Of a stretch of 47,988 nt of DNA, positions 23,657 through 32,730 are shown piece by piece. This DNA comes from an uncultured Pelagibacteraceae bacterium (GTDB lineage: Bacteria; Pseudomonadota; Alphaproteobacteria; Pelagibacterales; Pelagibacteraceae), in the NCBI GenBank assembly GCA_902604525.1, contig CACKYY010000010.1, forward strand, positions 1-47,988, in the 5' to 3' direction. How positions within the stretch are numbered: position 1 is the stretch's first letter; the number at the start of each line of letters is the position of its first letter. Both the position numbers and the translations under genes were made by a program. The notes below the pieces were generated by a model. The model did no database searches. It saw only the letters and a program-made list of their open reading frames with translations, and was not told the origin of the DNA.

Positions 23657-24241
23657 ATGCTTAAAAAAATTCCAAATATATTAACGATTGGACGAATAAT
23701 TATTGTTCCTTTTTTCGTTTTAGCGTTTTATCTGCCTGGATTTTATGGTGATTTGACCGCTTTAATATTATTTGTAGTAGCGTCATTTACTGATTTTCTT
23801 GATGGAATGTTAGCGCGAATGATGGGTGAAGAGTCAAAGTTGGGAGAATTGTTAGATCCAATAGCTGATAAAATCATCGTTGCTACAGCTTTAATTCTAT
23901 TAGTGATGGACGGTACTATTAGAAATTATGAAGTAATTGCAGCAATTATTATTCTTACCAGAGAAATATTAATTTCAGGGCTAAGGGAATTTTTAGCAAA
24001 AGGAAAAATTAAACTTCCTGTTTCTAGCCTTGCTAAATTAAAAACAGTTTTACAAATGGTTTCAATTGCTCTACTTTTATCTGGAGATACTGGAAATAAA
24101 ATTATTAATTTCCAGGATTATAATGCTCAAACAATTGGTATTATTCTTTTATGGCTTTCTGCAGCACTAACACTTTTTACAGGATATGATTATATGCGTA
24201 AAGGAATTGATCACGCTATGTCTGAAGATAATAAAGATTAG
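23657..24241 (+). CDS. pgsA: CDP-diacylglycerol-glycerol-3-phosphate 3-phosphatidyltransferase
   Basis: PgsA commits CDP-diacylglycerol to phosphatidylglycerol synthesis in the inner membrane. The 194-residue protein has the CDP-alcohol phosphotransferase signature DG-x2-AR-x8-G-x3-D-x3-D as DGMLARMMGEESKLGELLDP with the last Asp in IADK, inside a multi-helix membrane protein beginning LKKIPNILTIGRIIIVPFF. Length is normal. It starts 2 nt after uvrC and its TAG stop overlaps the convergent ilvE stop in the tetranucleotide TTAG. Confidence 0.96.
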   Translation: MLKKIPNILTIGRIIIVPFFVLAFYLPGFYGDLTALILFVVASFTDFLDGMLARMMGEESKLGELLDPIADKIIVATALILLVMDGTIRNYEVIAAIIILTREILISGLREFLAKGKIKLPVSSLAKLKTVLQMVSIALLLSGDTGNKIINFQDYNAQTIGIILLWLSAALTLFTGYDYMRKGIDHAMSEDNKD

Positions 24242-25119
24242 GCTGCTTTTTTCTTTCTTACTAAAGTTTGATAACTTTCATTTAAATCAATTATGGTATC
24301 GCAAACTTTAAACTGATTTTCTGCAATGCACGAAACTGGTGTTACTTCTGCAGCGGTACCTGTTAAAAAACATCCAACAAAACTTGATAACTCTTCTGGT
24401 TTTATTTTTCTTTCGTGGACTTTAATATTTTTTGACTTTGCAATTCCAATTACTGTTCGTCTTGTAATTCCATCTAAAAAAGAATCTGGAATTGGAGTAT
24501 GAAGTTCTCCATTTTTATCTTTAAAGAAAACATTAGCACCAGTTGCTTCAGCTACATTTCCTTCGTGATCTAACATTAATGAATCTGTATATCCTTGTTT
24601 TTCTGCTTCATGTTTTGACAGTGTACAAATCATATAAAGACCAGATGCTTTAGTATCCCAAGGGATTGTATTAGGTGCAGGTCTTCTCCAGTTTGAAATA
24701 TTTAATTTTATTCCCTCGACTTTTAATTTTGGATCAAAATATGAACCCCACTCCCAAGTTGCAATTGCTACATGAATTTTTGTTTGTTGGGCAGAAATAG
24801 CCATCATCTCACTTCCTCTCCATGCTACTGGTCTTACGTATCCATTTTCAACATTTTGTGTAGCTATAATTTTATTTGAAGCAATATTAATTTGATCCTC
24901 TGAATATGGGATCTCAAAACCCATTCTCTTAGCTGAATGAAAAAATCTTGAAGTATGCTCTTCTAATTTGAAAATTGATCCATCATAAACTCTTTCTCCT
25001 TCAAAAACACAACTTGCATAATGTAAACCATGGCTCAAAACGTGAAGTTTTACATCTCCCCAATCTACAAGCTCATCGTTGTACCATATTTTTCCAGATC
25101 TTTTATCGTAAGGTATCAT
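24238..25119 (-). CDS. ilvE: Branched-chain amino acid aminotransferase
   Basis: IlvE is a fold-type IV PLP enzyme for the last step of valine, leucine and isoleucine synthesis. The 293-residue protein starts with the IlvE pattern GKIWYNDELVDWGDVKLHVLSHGLHYASCVFEGERVYDG, has the PLP lysine in PWDTKASGLYM, and the C-terminal part EATGANVFFKDKNGELHTP, DGITRRTVIGIAK and FLTGTAAEVTPV. Length and motifs are normal. It is divergent from the MarR-type gene across 70 nt, and convergent with pgsA with overlapping stops. Confidence 0.95.
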   Translation of the reverse strand: MIPYDKRSGKIWYNDELVDWGDVKLHVLSHGLHYASCVFEGERVYDGSIFKLEEHTSRFFHSAKRMGFEIPYSEDQINIASNKIIATQNVENGYVRPVAWRGSEMMAISAQQTKIHVAIATWEWGSYFDPKLKVEGIKLNISNWRRPAPNTIPWDTKASGLYMICTLSKHEAEKQGYTDSLMLDHEGNVAEATGANVFFKDKNGELHTPIPDSFLDGITRRTVIGIAKSKNIKVHERKIKPEELSSFVGCFLTGTAAEVTPVSCIAENQFKVCDTIIDLNESYQTLVRKKKAA

Positions 25120-25189
25120 GATCGAAAATATTTAATTATATCCGAAAAATAACTTTGTATCTTTAATATGTCAATATAACTTACCCATA

Positions 25190-25627
25190 ATGAAAGAACT
25201 TTTATATTTAAAAGATGATCAACTTAAAGATTTGATAGAAAAACTTTTTGTTAGCTATAGAGAAACTTTCTCTGACTCTAAAAAGATATTAGATAAATAC
25301 TCTATTGGCTTAGCACACCATAAAGTGATCCATTTATTATCAATGTATGAGGGTATTTCAATATCAGAACTATTGAAAAGACTAAAAGTTACAAAGCAAA
25401 GTCTTAATAGAGTTTTGAAGGATTTAATAAAATTGGACATTATTGCGTTTAAAAAAGATGAGCAAGATACCAGAGTTAAACATGTATTTTTGAATGATAA
25501 AGGTGAGAAGATATTTAATGAGGTTTTTGATCTTCAGAAAAAAAGAATTTACAATGCATTACTTAATTCTAGTTCAGAGGAAGTAATAAATTTTGATAAT
25601 GTTTTAAGTAAAATTATAAATGGATAA
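25190..25627 (+). CDS. MarR family transcriptional regulator (PetP-like)
   Basis: The 145-residue protein has the MarR winged-helix arrangement: an N-terminal dimer helix, IGLAHHKVIHLLSMYEGISISELLKRLKVTKQSLNRVLKDL as the helix-turn-helix, the wing KDEQDTRVKHVFLNDKGEK, and a C-terminal dimerisation helix. It overlaps an OmpR-type response-regulator gene by 8 nt. A MarR gene upstream of a response-regulator gene matches the petP-petR arrangement described in Rhodobacter, where it adjoins bc1 genes; the bc1 genes are 8 kb away here. The target genes and ligand are unknown. Confidence 0.88.
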   Translation: MKELLYLKDDQLKDLIEKLFVSYRETFSDSKKILDKYSIGLAHHKVIHLLSMYEGISISELLKRLKVTKQSLNRVLKDLIKLDIIAFKKDEQDTRVKHVFLNDKGEKIFNEVFDLQKKRIYNALLNSSSEEVINFDNVLSKIING

Positions 25628-26297
25628 ATTTAAAGCTCATATTTTACTAGTCGATGATGATGAGGGAATTAGATCATTGGTAAAAAAATATCTAAATGAA
25701 AATAATTTTTTAGTAACAACTTCAGATAGTGCTGAAAATGCATCAGAGAAAATAAAAATTATCAAATTTGATTTAATTATCCTGGATATAATGATGTCTG
25801 GAAAAAGTGGTTTGGATTTTATAAATGACCATAAGAAAGATTTAGATACTCCAATTATACTTTTAACAGCTAAAGGTGAGACAAGTGAGAGAGTAGAAGG
25901 GCTTGAGCTTGGAGCAGATGATTATTTGGCTAAACCTTTTGAACCAAAAGAACTAATTTTGAGAATTAAAAATATTTTGAATAAAACTATTAAGACTGAT
26001 CAAAAAAGAATTATCGAGTTTGAAAATGTAAAAATTGATTTAAATAAATTGCTAATTATTAAAAATAAAAAGGAATTCAAAATAAATAATACAGAAAAGA
26101 TAATTTTAAAAAAAATGATTAATAATCCTGGAAATACATTTTCAAGAGAAAGCATTGGTCAATTAATTAATTTAGATAAAGAAAGGTCAATTGATGTAAT
26201 CATAACTCGTTTAAGAAAAAAAATAGAAATTGACCCAAAAAACCCAAAATTTTTACAGACTATAAGAGGAGCAGGATATGTTCTCTGGATTGAATAG
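25620..26297 (+). CDS. ompR: OmpR/PetR-type DNA-binding response regulator
   Basis: The 225-residue protein has a receiver domain (residues 1-120) with acidic pair D12-D13 in LVDDDEG, phospho-acceptor D56 in LIILDIMM, T in LLTAKGE and K in YLAKPFEP, then an OmpR-type winged helix (about 130-225) with DVIITRLRKKIE and TIRGAGYVLW. It is the partner of the histidine kinase gene that overlaps it by 20 nt. The closest recognised types are OmpR and Rhodobacter PetR. Genes under its control cannot be told from the sequence. Confidence 0.93.
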   Translation: MDKFKAHILLVDDDEGIRSLVKKYLNENNFLVTTSDSAENASEKIKIIKFDLIILDIMMSGKSGLDFINDHKKDLDTPIILLTAKGETSERVEGLELGADDYLAKPFEPKELILRIKNILNKTIKTDQKRIIEFENVKIDLNKLLIIKNKKEFKINNTEKIILKKMINNPGNTFSRESIGQLINLDKERSIDVIITRLRKKIEIDPKNPKFLQTIRGAGYVLWIE

Positions 26298-27597
26298 TTT
26301 ATTTAGAAAATTTTTACCCAAAAGACTATTTTACAGAGCACTATTAATTGTTGCAGTCCCGGTTATCGTTCTTCAACTAGTTATCACAATTGTATTTTTC
26401 GACAGTCTTTGGATTAAAACTAACAAAGGAATGACTAGAACATTAGTAAATGAAATAAGTGCATTTATTGAAGCTTATGAAAGTGAGGAAGATGACAAAC
26501 AAGAGATAAACAACCTTTTTTCATTATTTTTAGATTTAAATATTGAACTTAAAACTAACGAAGAACTACAAAATCAACAAAATGAAAGATGGTTTAGTCC
26601 TATAGATCGAACATTAAGAAGAGAATTAAAATCTAAATTTTCAACGGGAGATTATTGGTTTGATTCAACAAACTATAAAGAGCTAATTGATTTGAGAATA
26701 AAATATAAAGATGGATATTTTAAATTTTTAGTCCCAAAAGATCGTGTTGCCAGTTCATCTGCTAGAATTTTTGCTTTATGGATAACTGTGCCTGCAATAA
26801 TTATGGTGATCATATCTTTAATATTTTTAAAAAATCAAACTAGACCAATTACAAATCTTGCCCGTGCTGCAGAAAGATTCGGTAAAGGTGAGGATATTGA
26901 AGAATATAAGCCTTCCGGAGCTCTTGAAATAAGACAAGCTGGCCACGAATTTGATAAAATGAGAAAAAGAATTGAGAGACATCTAAATCAAAGAACCGAA
27001 ATGCTTTCAGGTATAAGTCATGATTTACGAACACCATTAACGAGAATGAAGTTACAGCTCGCTTTTATAAAAGATAAAGATACAGTAAATAAATTAACTG
27101 AAGATATCAATGAAATGGAAAAAATGCTAAATGAATATCTTCAATTTACAAGTTCATCATACATTGAGAAAGATGAAATGTTTAACTTGTCTGAATTAAT
27201 TGATGAAGTAATCAAAAAATATAATAATAAAAATATTTCAAAAAATTTACTACCTAGAGTCTATATTAGCGGTAGAAAAAACTTAATCAGCAGATGTCTA
27301 AATAATCTAATTGATAATGCATTAAAATATGCAAATAAACTTGAATTAAGCCTTAATAAAAAGAATACAAATCTATTTATTATGATTGATGACGATGGTC
27401 CAGGTATCGCAAAAAATGAGTACGATAATGTATTTAAACCATTCTATAAAATAGATAAAGGGAGAGCAGACTCCAAATCAAGTGTTGGACTTGGTTTGTC
27501 AATTGCATCAGATATTATTAAATCACATGGTGGAAATATTAAACTTGAGAAATCTAAAATGGATGGATTAAGAGTTAAGATTTTTTTGCCTGTTTAG
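26278..27597 (+). CDS. envZ: EnvZ-like sensor histidine kinase
   Basis: The 439-residue inner-membrane kinase has TM helices at about residues 21-42 and 164-185 flanking a periplasmic sensor of about 120 residues, a HAMP segment (about 186-235), a HisKA dimerisation domain with phospho-histidine H248 in GISHDLRTPLTRMK, and an HATPase_c domain with NLIDNALKYA, DDDGPGI and GLGLSIA. The H-box sequence is very like EnvZ. The gene overlaps the response regulator by 20 nt and the convergent ubiK gene by 23 nt. The signal it senses is unknown. Confidence 0.9.
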   Translation: MFSGLNSLFRKFLPKRLFYRALLIVAVPVIVLQLVITIVFFDSLWIKTNKGMTRTLVNEISAFIEAYESEEDDKQEINNLFSLFLDLNIELKTNEELQNQQNERWFSPIDRTLRRELKSKFSTGDYWFDSTNYKELIDLRIKYKDGYFKFLVPKDRVASSSARIFALWITVPAIIMVIISLIFLKNQTRPITNLARAAERFGKGEDIEEYKPSGALEIRQAGHEFDKMRKRIERHLNQRTEMLSGISHDLRTPLTRMKLQLAFIKDKDTVNKLTEDINEMEKMLNEYLQFTSSSYIEKDEMFNLSELIDEVIKKYNNKNISKNLLPRVYISGRKNLISRCLNNLIDNALKYANKLELSLNKKNTNLFIMIDDDGPGIAKNEYDNVFKPFYKIDKGRADSKSSVGLGLSIASDIIKSHGGNIKLEKSKMDGLRVKIFLPV

Positions 27598-27841
27598 TTT
27601 TTGTTTTTTTTTTACTTTGAAGCTTTTTAATATTGATTTCTAAGTTCTCGACTCGTTTTGAAAGAACATCAAATTCATCCTTGCTTGTTAATTTCATTTT
27701 AAAAACAAATTCATCTCTTTTAGATTTGAAAATATTTAGGATTTCTGCTGACAAATCTTTTGAAGAAACCAACCCTTGCTCAATCAATTTTGCAAACTTA
27801 TCAATAATAAATTTAGAATTTTTCATATTTGAGATATACAT
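27575..27841 (-). CDS. ubiK: UbiK/BMFP-domain accessory factor (DUF526)
   Basis: The 88-residue product matches the BMFP domain family: an N-terminal amphipathic helix (FIIDKFAKLIEQGLVSSKDLSAEILNIFKSKRDEFVFKM), then DEFDVLSKRVENLEINIKKL as a trimeric coiled coil, and a basic tail. In E. coli UbiK assists the ubiquinone biosynthesis complex; in other bacteria the family was first described by membrane-fusion activity. The start could be ATG at 27841 or at 27826 (MKNSKF), the latter being closer to the family norm. Its 3' end overlaps the kinase gene by 23 nt. Confidence 0.82.
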   Translation of the reverse strand: MYISNMKNSKFIIDKFAKLIEQGLVSSKDLSAEILNIFKSKRDEFVFKMKLTSKDEFDVLSKRVENLEINIKKLQSKKKTKTKQAKKS

Positions 27842-27858
27842 TATAATTATAAATTAAA

Positions 27859-28641
27859 ATGTTCATTAATAATTTTGACCCAGTTGCAATTGAAATTTTT
27901 TCCCTAGAAATCAGATGGTATTCATTAGCTTATATCATTGGTATTTTGTTTGGGTGGTTTGTTGCAAAAAAAATGTTTATCAAAAATGACCATATAAACA
28001 AAAAATTTGACGATTACATCACATATTTAGTTATCGGAATTATTTTAGGTGGAAGAATTGGATACATACTATTTTACAATCTTGAATTTTATTCAAATAA
28101 TTTAATAGATATTTTTAAAATATGGGAAGGCGGCATGTCTTTTCATGGTGGATTAATCGGAATTATAATTGCTAGCATAATTTTTGGAAAAAAAAACAAT
28201 CAAAACCCATTTCTGTATATGGATATTGTGGCACTAGTTGCTCCAATAGGAATTTTTTTTGGAAGGATGTCCAATTTTATAAATTCAGAACTTTACGGAA
28301 AAGTAAGTGATTTACCATGGTCAGTAACTTTTATTCAGATAGATAACTTACCGAGACACCCAACACAAATATATGAGGCACTGCTAGAGGGAATAATTTT
28401 ATTTTTAATTTTATTGAATTTTAAAAATAAAAATTTTTTGTTTAGACCAGGCCTGATATCAAGCTTATTTTTGATTTTTTACTCAATATTTAGATTTTCT
28501 ATTGAGTTTTTAAGAGTTCCAGACACACAGTTAGGTTACTTATTGTTTAATTTAACTATGGGGCAAATTTTAAGTGTAATTTTAATATTAACTGGATTGG
28601 TTCTATTTTATTTTAAAAATGAAAATAAACAAATCAACTAA
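27859..28641 (+). CDS. lgt: Prolipoprotein diacylglyceryl transferase Lgt
   Basis: Lgt transfers diacylglycerol from phosphatidylglycerol to the lipobox cysteine of prelipoproteins in the inner membrane. The 260-residue protein has several TM helices and the family motifs: the N-terminal IEIFSLEIRWYSLAYIIGI, LGGRIGYILFYN, EGGMSFHGGLIG with its essential His, GRMSNFINSELYGKVSD, and HPTQIYEALLEG. It is complete. It starts a run of seven same-strand genes through ychF and overlaps midA by 23 nt. Its presence shows lipoprotein processing is intact, relevant to the missing lipobox in MlaA here. Confidence 0.97.
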   Translation: MFINNFDPVAIEIFSLEIRWYSLAYIIGILFGWFVAKKMFIKNDHINKKFDDYITYLVIGIILGGRIGYILFYNLEFYSNNLIDIFKIWEGGMSFHGGLIGIIIASIIFGKKNNQNPFLYMDIVALVAPIGIFFGRMSNFINSELYGKVSDLPWSVTFIQIDNLPRHPTQIYEALLEGIILFLILLNFKNKNFLFRPGLISSLFLIFYSIFRFSIEFLRVPDTQLGYLLFNLTMGQILSVILILTGLVLFYFKNENKQIN

Positions 28642-29665
28642 CTTATCTTTAGACCAATTTATTAATTTGGCACTCTACGATAAAAATACTGGTTACTATA
28701 TGAAGCAAAACCCTTTTGGTAAGGAAGGAGATTTTATCACAGCCCCAAATATCACAAGATTTTTTTCAGAAATTATAACTATTTGGTTAATTACTTTTTT
28801 AAAGAGTTTAGGCTCCCCAAAAAAGTTTAATTTAATTGAGTTGGGAGCTGGAAATGGTGAAATGATGAAAGTGATTTGTGAAACATTAAAGAATTTTCCA
28901 GAACACTTTAACTCTTGTAAACTTACTATAATCGAAAAAAGTCAATATCTAATAGAACAACAGAAAATAAATCTTAAAACTGAGAAGATCACTTGGACTC
29001 AAGATTTACAAGAAAATTATAAAGATCCAACTATTTTTCTGGCAAATGAATTTTTTGATGCTCTGCCAATAAAACAGTTTTTTAAAAGACAAGATGAATG
29101 GTATGAAAAATTTGTAGATCTGAAAAATCCTAAAAAGGCTAAATTTAAGGAAATTAAAACAAATATAAAATTAATTGAGCAGAAATTAAATTTTGAAATT
29201 TCAAAAGAGCAAAATATAATTGAATATTCTCCTGATGGTTTCAAATATTTAAAAATTATAAGCAATATAATTGAAAGAAATAGAGGGGGAATATTAATCA
29301 TAGATTATGGTTACTTAAATCAAAAAATGCAGGATACTCTACAAGCAGTAAATAATCATAAATACTCAAACATATTAGAAAATATTGGTGAGACTGATAT
29401 TACTTACAATATTAACTTTAATTTATTTAAAAGATTTATTAATCAGTACAAGAACTTAGATACCCTTGTAACAAACCAAAAAAAATTTTTAACAAGCATG
29501 GGAATTCTTCAAAGAGCTGAAATTGTGAGTAAGGACATACCTTTTTCAAAAAAGACTGACTTATTTTATAGAATAAGACGACTGATAGATGAAAAGCAGA
29601 TGGGTGAATTATTCAAAGTTATGCTTATAAAAAACAAAGATAATAAATTCCAAACAGGATTTTAG
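28619..29665 (+). CDS. SAM-dependent methyltransferase of the MidA/NDUFAF7 family
   Basis: The 348-residue protein matches DUF185/MidA: LALYDKNTGYYMKQNPFGKEGDFITAPNI near the start, the SAM-binding LIELGAGNGEMM, IFLANEFFDALPI, IIDYGY and a helical C-terminus. Mitochondrial NDUFAF7 dimethylates an arginine in a complex I subunit; a like role in bacteria is inferred, not shown. It overlaps lgt by 23 nt and the following pgeF begins 1 nt after its stop. The lgt-midA-pgeF order is common in alphaproteobacteria. Confidence 0.92.
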   Translation: MKINKSTNLSLDQFINLALYDKNTGYYMKQNPFGKEGDFITAPNITRFFSEIITIWLITFLKSLGSPKKFNLIELGAGNGEMMKVICETLKNFPEHFNSCKLTIIEKSQYLIEQQKINLKTEKITWTQDLQENYKDPTIFLANEFFDALPIKQFFKRQDEWYEKFVDLKNPKKAKFKEIKTNIKLIEQKLNFEISKEQNIIEYSPDGFKYLKIISNIIERNRGGILIIDYGYLNQKMQDTLQAVNNHKYSNILENIGETDITYNINFNLFKRFINQYKNLDTLVTNQKKFLTSMGILQRAEIVSKDIPFSKKTDLFYRIRRLIDEKQMGELFKVMLIKNKDNKFQTGF

Positions 29666-29666
29666 A

Positions 29667-30425
29667 GTGATTAAATCCAAAAAACTTTCATTGATAAAAA
29701 ATTTAAAACATGGCTTTTTTAATAGCAAAGGTGGTATTTCAAAAAATATTTATAAAAGTCTAAACTGTGGACCAGGGTCAAGAGATAAACCAAGTAATGT
29801 TAGAAAAAATTTAGAACTAGTAAGAAAAAAAATAAAACACTCTGCTAGAGATATTTTTTTACTTAACCAAATTCATAGTAATAAATTTATTTATATTAAT
29901 GAAAATTATATATTTAAGTCAAAACCAAAAGTAGATGCAGTAATTACCAATCAGAAAAATCTTCCAATTGCAGTTTTAACTGCAGACTGTGTGCCAATTT
30001 TAATTTGTGATGAACAAAAGAAAATAATTGCAGCCATTCACGCAGGCTGGAGAGGAGCATATAAAGGAATAGTTAATAGAGTTATCAAATTTATGATAAA
30101 AAAAGGATCTAAGCCAAAAAATATTACTGCCGTAATAGGTCCTTCTATTTCAATTGATAACTATGAAGTCCAAAATGACTTTAAAAACAAATTTCTAAAA
30201 AAAGATATAAGAAACAAAAAATTTTTTAGAATAAAACGTAAAAAGTTATATTTTGATTTATCAAACTACGTAAAATCCATACTTTTGAAGAATAAGATAA
30301 AAAAAATAGAAAAAATTAAAATTGATACATTTAATTTTAGGAATAAATTCTTCAGTGCAAGAAGGGCTTTAAGTTTAAAACATGATGATTATGGTAGAAA
30401 TATTTCAATAATTATGCTTTATTAG
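29667..30425 (+). CDS. pgeF: Peptidoglycan editing factor PgeF (YfiH, laccase-domain)
   Basis: PgeF proteins (multicopper polyphenol oxidoreductase fold) are thought to remove wrong amino acids from peptidoglycan precursors and some have purine nucleoside phosphorylase activity. The 252-residue protein shows the family hallmarks: [45 protein letters not shown] and [14 protein letters not shown], whose Cys and His residues form the metal site, and [18 protein letters not shown] at the end. The start is GTG at 29667, giving the usual N-terminus. It lies between midA and prs. Confidence 0.93.
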   Translation: MIKSKKLSLIKNLKHGFFNSKGGISKNIYKSLNCGPGSRDKPSNVRKNLELVRKKIKHSARDIFLLNQIHSNKFIYINENYIFKSKPKVDAVITNQKNLPIAVLTADCVPILICDEQKKIIAAIHAGWRGAYKGIVNRVIKFMIKKGSKPKNITAVIGPSISIDNYEVQNDFKNKFLKKDIRNKKFFRIKRKKLYFDLSNYVKSILLKNKIKKIEKIKIDTFNFRNKFFSARRALSLKHDDYGRNISIIMLY

Positions 30426-30436
30426 GCTCATTTCAA

Positions 30437-31369
30437 ATGAAATTATTATCAGGAACTAGCAACAAGCCCCTAAGTAAAGATATTGCTAAATTTTTAAAAT
30501 CTAAACTAGTTAATTCAAGTATTAGAAATTTTTCAGACGGTGAAATATATGTTGAATTAAATGAAAACATTCGAGGAAATAGTATTTTTATAATTCAGTC
30601 AATTTCATCTCCTGCGAACGATAACTTAATGGAACTTTTGTTGTGTATAGATGCTTTAAAAAGATCGTCTGCTAAAAATATAACAGCTGTTATTCCATAT
30701 TTTGGTTATGCTAGACAAGATAGAAAAGTGGTTCCAAGAACCTCTATATCAGCAAAACTTGTATCAAATTTAATTACAAAAGCTGGAGCAGACAGAGTTG
30801 TGACAGTTGATTTACATGCAGGGCAAATTCAAGGATTTTTTGATATCCCAGTCGATAACTTATTTGCTACACCCATTTTTGCAAGACATGTAAAAAAAAA
30901 TATTAAAGGTAAAAATATAGTATGTGTTGCACCTGATGTTGGTGGCACCGAAAGAGCAAGAGCGCTTGGAAAAATTTTAAATGTTGGTCTTGCTATTGTT
31001 GATAAAAGACGTCCTAAACCTGGTCAGTCTCAAGTAATGAATGTAATCGGAGAAGTTAAAGGTAAAACTTGTATAATAGTGGATGACATTATTGACTCGG
31101 GTGGAACTATAGTCAATTCAGCTAAAGCTCTAAAAGATCGAGGTGCAAAAGAAGTTTATGTTTATATTACTCATGGAGTTTTGAGTGGAGAAGCTGTAAA
31201 AAAAATTAAAAATTCAGTAATTAAAAATTTAGTAATCACAGATACAATTGACAATAAAAACAAAACAAAGAGTGCAAAAAACATTGAAGTTCTATCTATT
31301 TCAGCCTTAATGGGAGAAGCAATTAAAAGAATATCAAACTCAACGTCTGTTTCTGATTTATTTAAATAA
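30437..31369 (+). CDS. prs: Ribose-phosphate pyrophosphokinase (PRPP synthetase)
   Basis: Prs makes PRPP for nucleotide, histidine and tryptophan synthesis. The 310-residue protein shows [26 protein letters not shown], the flexible-loop and divalent-cation-site segment [36 protein letters not shown] and the PRPP-binding [14 protein letters not shown]. Length and motifs are those of class I Prs. It is 11 nt downstream of pgeF and 45 nt upstream of rplY. Confidence 0.97.
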   Translation: MKLLSGTSNKPLSKDIAKFLKSKLVNSSIRNFSDGEIYVELNENIRGNSIFIIQSISSPANDNLMELLLCIDALKRSSAKNITAVIPYFGYARQDRKVVPRTSISAKLVSNLITKAGADRVVTVDLHAGQIQGFFDIPVDNLFATPIFARHVKKNIKGKNIVCVAPDVGGTERARALGKILNVGLAIVDKRRPKPGQSQVMNVIGEVKGKTCIIVDDIIDSGGTIVNSAKALKDRGAKEVYVYITHGVLSGEAVKKIKNSVIKNLVITDTIDNKNKTKSAKNIEVLSISALMGEAIKRISNSTSVSDLFK

Positions 31370-31374
31370 TTACC

Positions 31375-31403
31375 TTGAGTTATTAAGAATCTTGAGCTAA
31401 AAC
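31375..31403 (+). promoter_or_regulatory. Possible promoter for rplY-pth-ychF
   Basis: In the 45-nt spacer after prs, TTGAGT (31375-31380) and TAAAAC (31398-31403) are 17 bases apart, each matching the sigma-70 hexamers at four of six positions. The predicted start point would be about five bases before the rplY ATG, giving a nearly leaderless message. This is a weak match that could be chance. Confidence 0.25.
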
Positions 31404-31414
31404 CCCTTGTTTTT

Positions 31415-32128
31415 ATGAATTCATTAGACGCTAATATTAGAGACACAAAAACTAAAGGTCAGCTAAGCTCCCTTAGGGACAATGGGAGTGTGCCTGCTAT
31501 AATTTATGGTGGTGAGGCTCAAAATGAAAAAGTAGCGATTTCAAAAAAATTATTAAAATCATTGATTGAAAAAGAAAATTTTTTATCAAACATTATTTCT
31601 TTAAATGTTGACGGCAAAGCACAAAATGTTCTTCCTAAAGAAATAAAATATGACATTATAACAGATGAACCTATTCATGTAGATTTTTTAAGAGTGGTTC
31701 CAGGTGTTAAAATTAAAATTGAAGTTCCGGTTAAATTCATTAACCATGAAAGCTCACCAGGACTTAAAAGAGGTGGAGTGTTAAATATCGTAAGAAGAAA
31801 AGTTGAATTAAAATGTCCAAGTGAGAAAATTCCTGAAAATCTTGTGATAGATCTAGATGGAATCGATATTGGTGAGAGTTTTAAAATCTCATCTATAACT
31901 TTAGATAAAGAAGTAGTGCCCACAATTCAAGGAAGGGACTTTGTAATTGCAACTTTAGCGGCTCCAACTGTAATGAAGGAACCTGAAAAACCAGCTGAAG
32001 AAGAAGCAGCTGAAGGTGAAGAAGGAGCTACAGGAGCAGAAGCTGCACCTGCAGATGGTGATAAGCCTGCAGCTGAAGGTGATAAAAAAGAAGGTGAAGA
32101 TAAAAAACCTGCTGAAGAAAAAAAATAA
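31415..32128 (+). CDS. rplY: 50S ribosomal protein L25 (general stress protein Ctc family)
   Basis: This is the long, Ctc-type L25 that binds 5S rRNA. The 237-residue protein has the L25 domain (residues 1-95: GSVPAIIYGG, LPKEIKYDIITDEPIHVDFLRV), then a beta domain (about 96-185), and a tail of about 50 residues made almost entirely of Glu, Ala, Lys, Gly, Asp and Pro. The tail is low-complexity and acidic, and locally raises G+C above the surroundings. It is followed by pth, a common pairing because both serve ribosome function. Confidence 0.96.
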   Translation: MNSLDANIRDTKTKGQLSSLRDNGSVPAIIYGGEAQNEKVAISKKLLKSLIEKENFLSNIISLNVDGKAQNVLPKEIKYDIITDEPIHVDFLRVVPGVKIKIEVPVKFINHESSPGLKRGGVLNIVRRKVELKCPSEKIPENLVIDLDGIDIGESFKISSITLDKEVVPTIQGRDFVIATLAAPTVMKEPEKPAEEEAAEGEEGATGAEAAPADGDKPAAEGDKKEGEDKKPAEEKK

Positions 32129-32169
32129 GTTATCAAAATTGAAATTTACTTCTCACTAATATCCATTAT

Positions 32170-32730
32170 ATGCTTTTATTTGTAGGTTTAGGTAACCCAA
32201 CTCCGGATAGTGAAAATAACAGACATAATGTCGGTTTTAAAATAATCGACTCTATTAATAAAAAATTTGGGTTGTCAAAACAAAAACCAAAATTTAAAGG
32301 ACTACTTACCACTGGTAATGTTGCTGAACAGAAGGTTTATGCCATCAAACCATTAACTTTTATGAATAATTCTGGAATATGTATTAGAGAACTTATTGAA
32401 TATTTTAAAATTGATGCTGAAGATGTAATTGTTTTCCACGATGATTTAGATATTGAGTTTGGAAAAATTAAAGCAAAGTTTGGAGGATCAAGTGCAGGAC
32501 ATAACGGTATCGCCTCAATTGATAAATTTATTGGTAAAGACTATTCAAGAGTAAGAGTGGGTATTGGTAAACCAAAAGAAAATATGGAAGTAAGTGATTA
32601 TGTTTTACAAAATTTTGATGAAGATGAAATGATGGGGTTAGAAAAGGTAACAAATGATATTACAGACTCCATTTCGATATTAGTGAATAAAAAATTAGAT
32701 TTATTTTCAAGCACTGTAAATAATAAATAA
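32170..32730 (+). CDS. pth: Peptidyl-tRNA hydrolase
   Basis: Pth recycles peptidyl-tRNA that drops off ribosomes. The 186-residue protein has all signature elements: FVGLGNPTPDSENNRHNVGF with catalytic His, KPLTFMNNSG, VFHDDLDIEFGKIKAKFGGSSAGHNGIASI and the C-terminal YVLQNFDEDE. It follows rplY by 41 nt and overlaps ychF by one base (TAATG), so both are probably made from the same message. Confidence 0.97.
   Translation: MLLFVGLGNPTPDSENNRHNVGFKIIDSINKKFGLSKQKPKFKGLLTTGNVAEQKVYAIKPLTFMNNSGICIRELIEYFKIDAEDVIVFHDDLDIEFGKIKAKFGGSSAGHNGIASIDKFIGKDYSRVRVGIGKPKENMEVSDYVLQNFDEDEMMGLEKVTNDITDSISILVNKKLDLFSSTVNNK

Noticed and set aside
25120..25189. Inverted repeat in the ilvE-marR spacer as MarR operator
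   Set aside because: The AATAT...ATATA match around 25165-25179 is imperfect and A+T-only, with no support beyond base composition.
31675..32136. Serine- and proline-rich antisense frames over rplY
   Set aside because: They arise from the low-complexity Glu/Ala tail and the constrained coding strand; no start signal or known protein.
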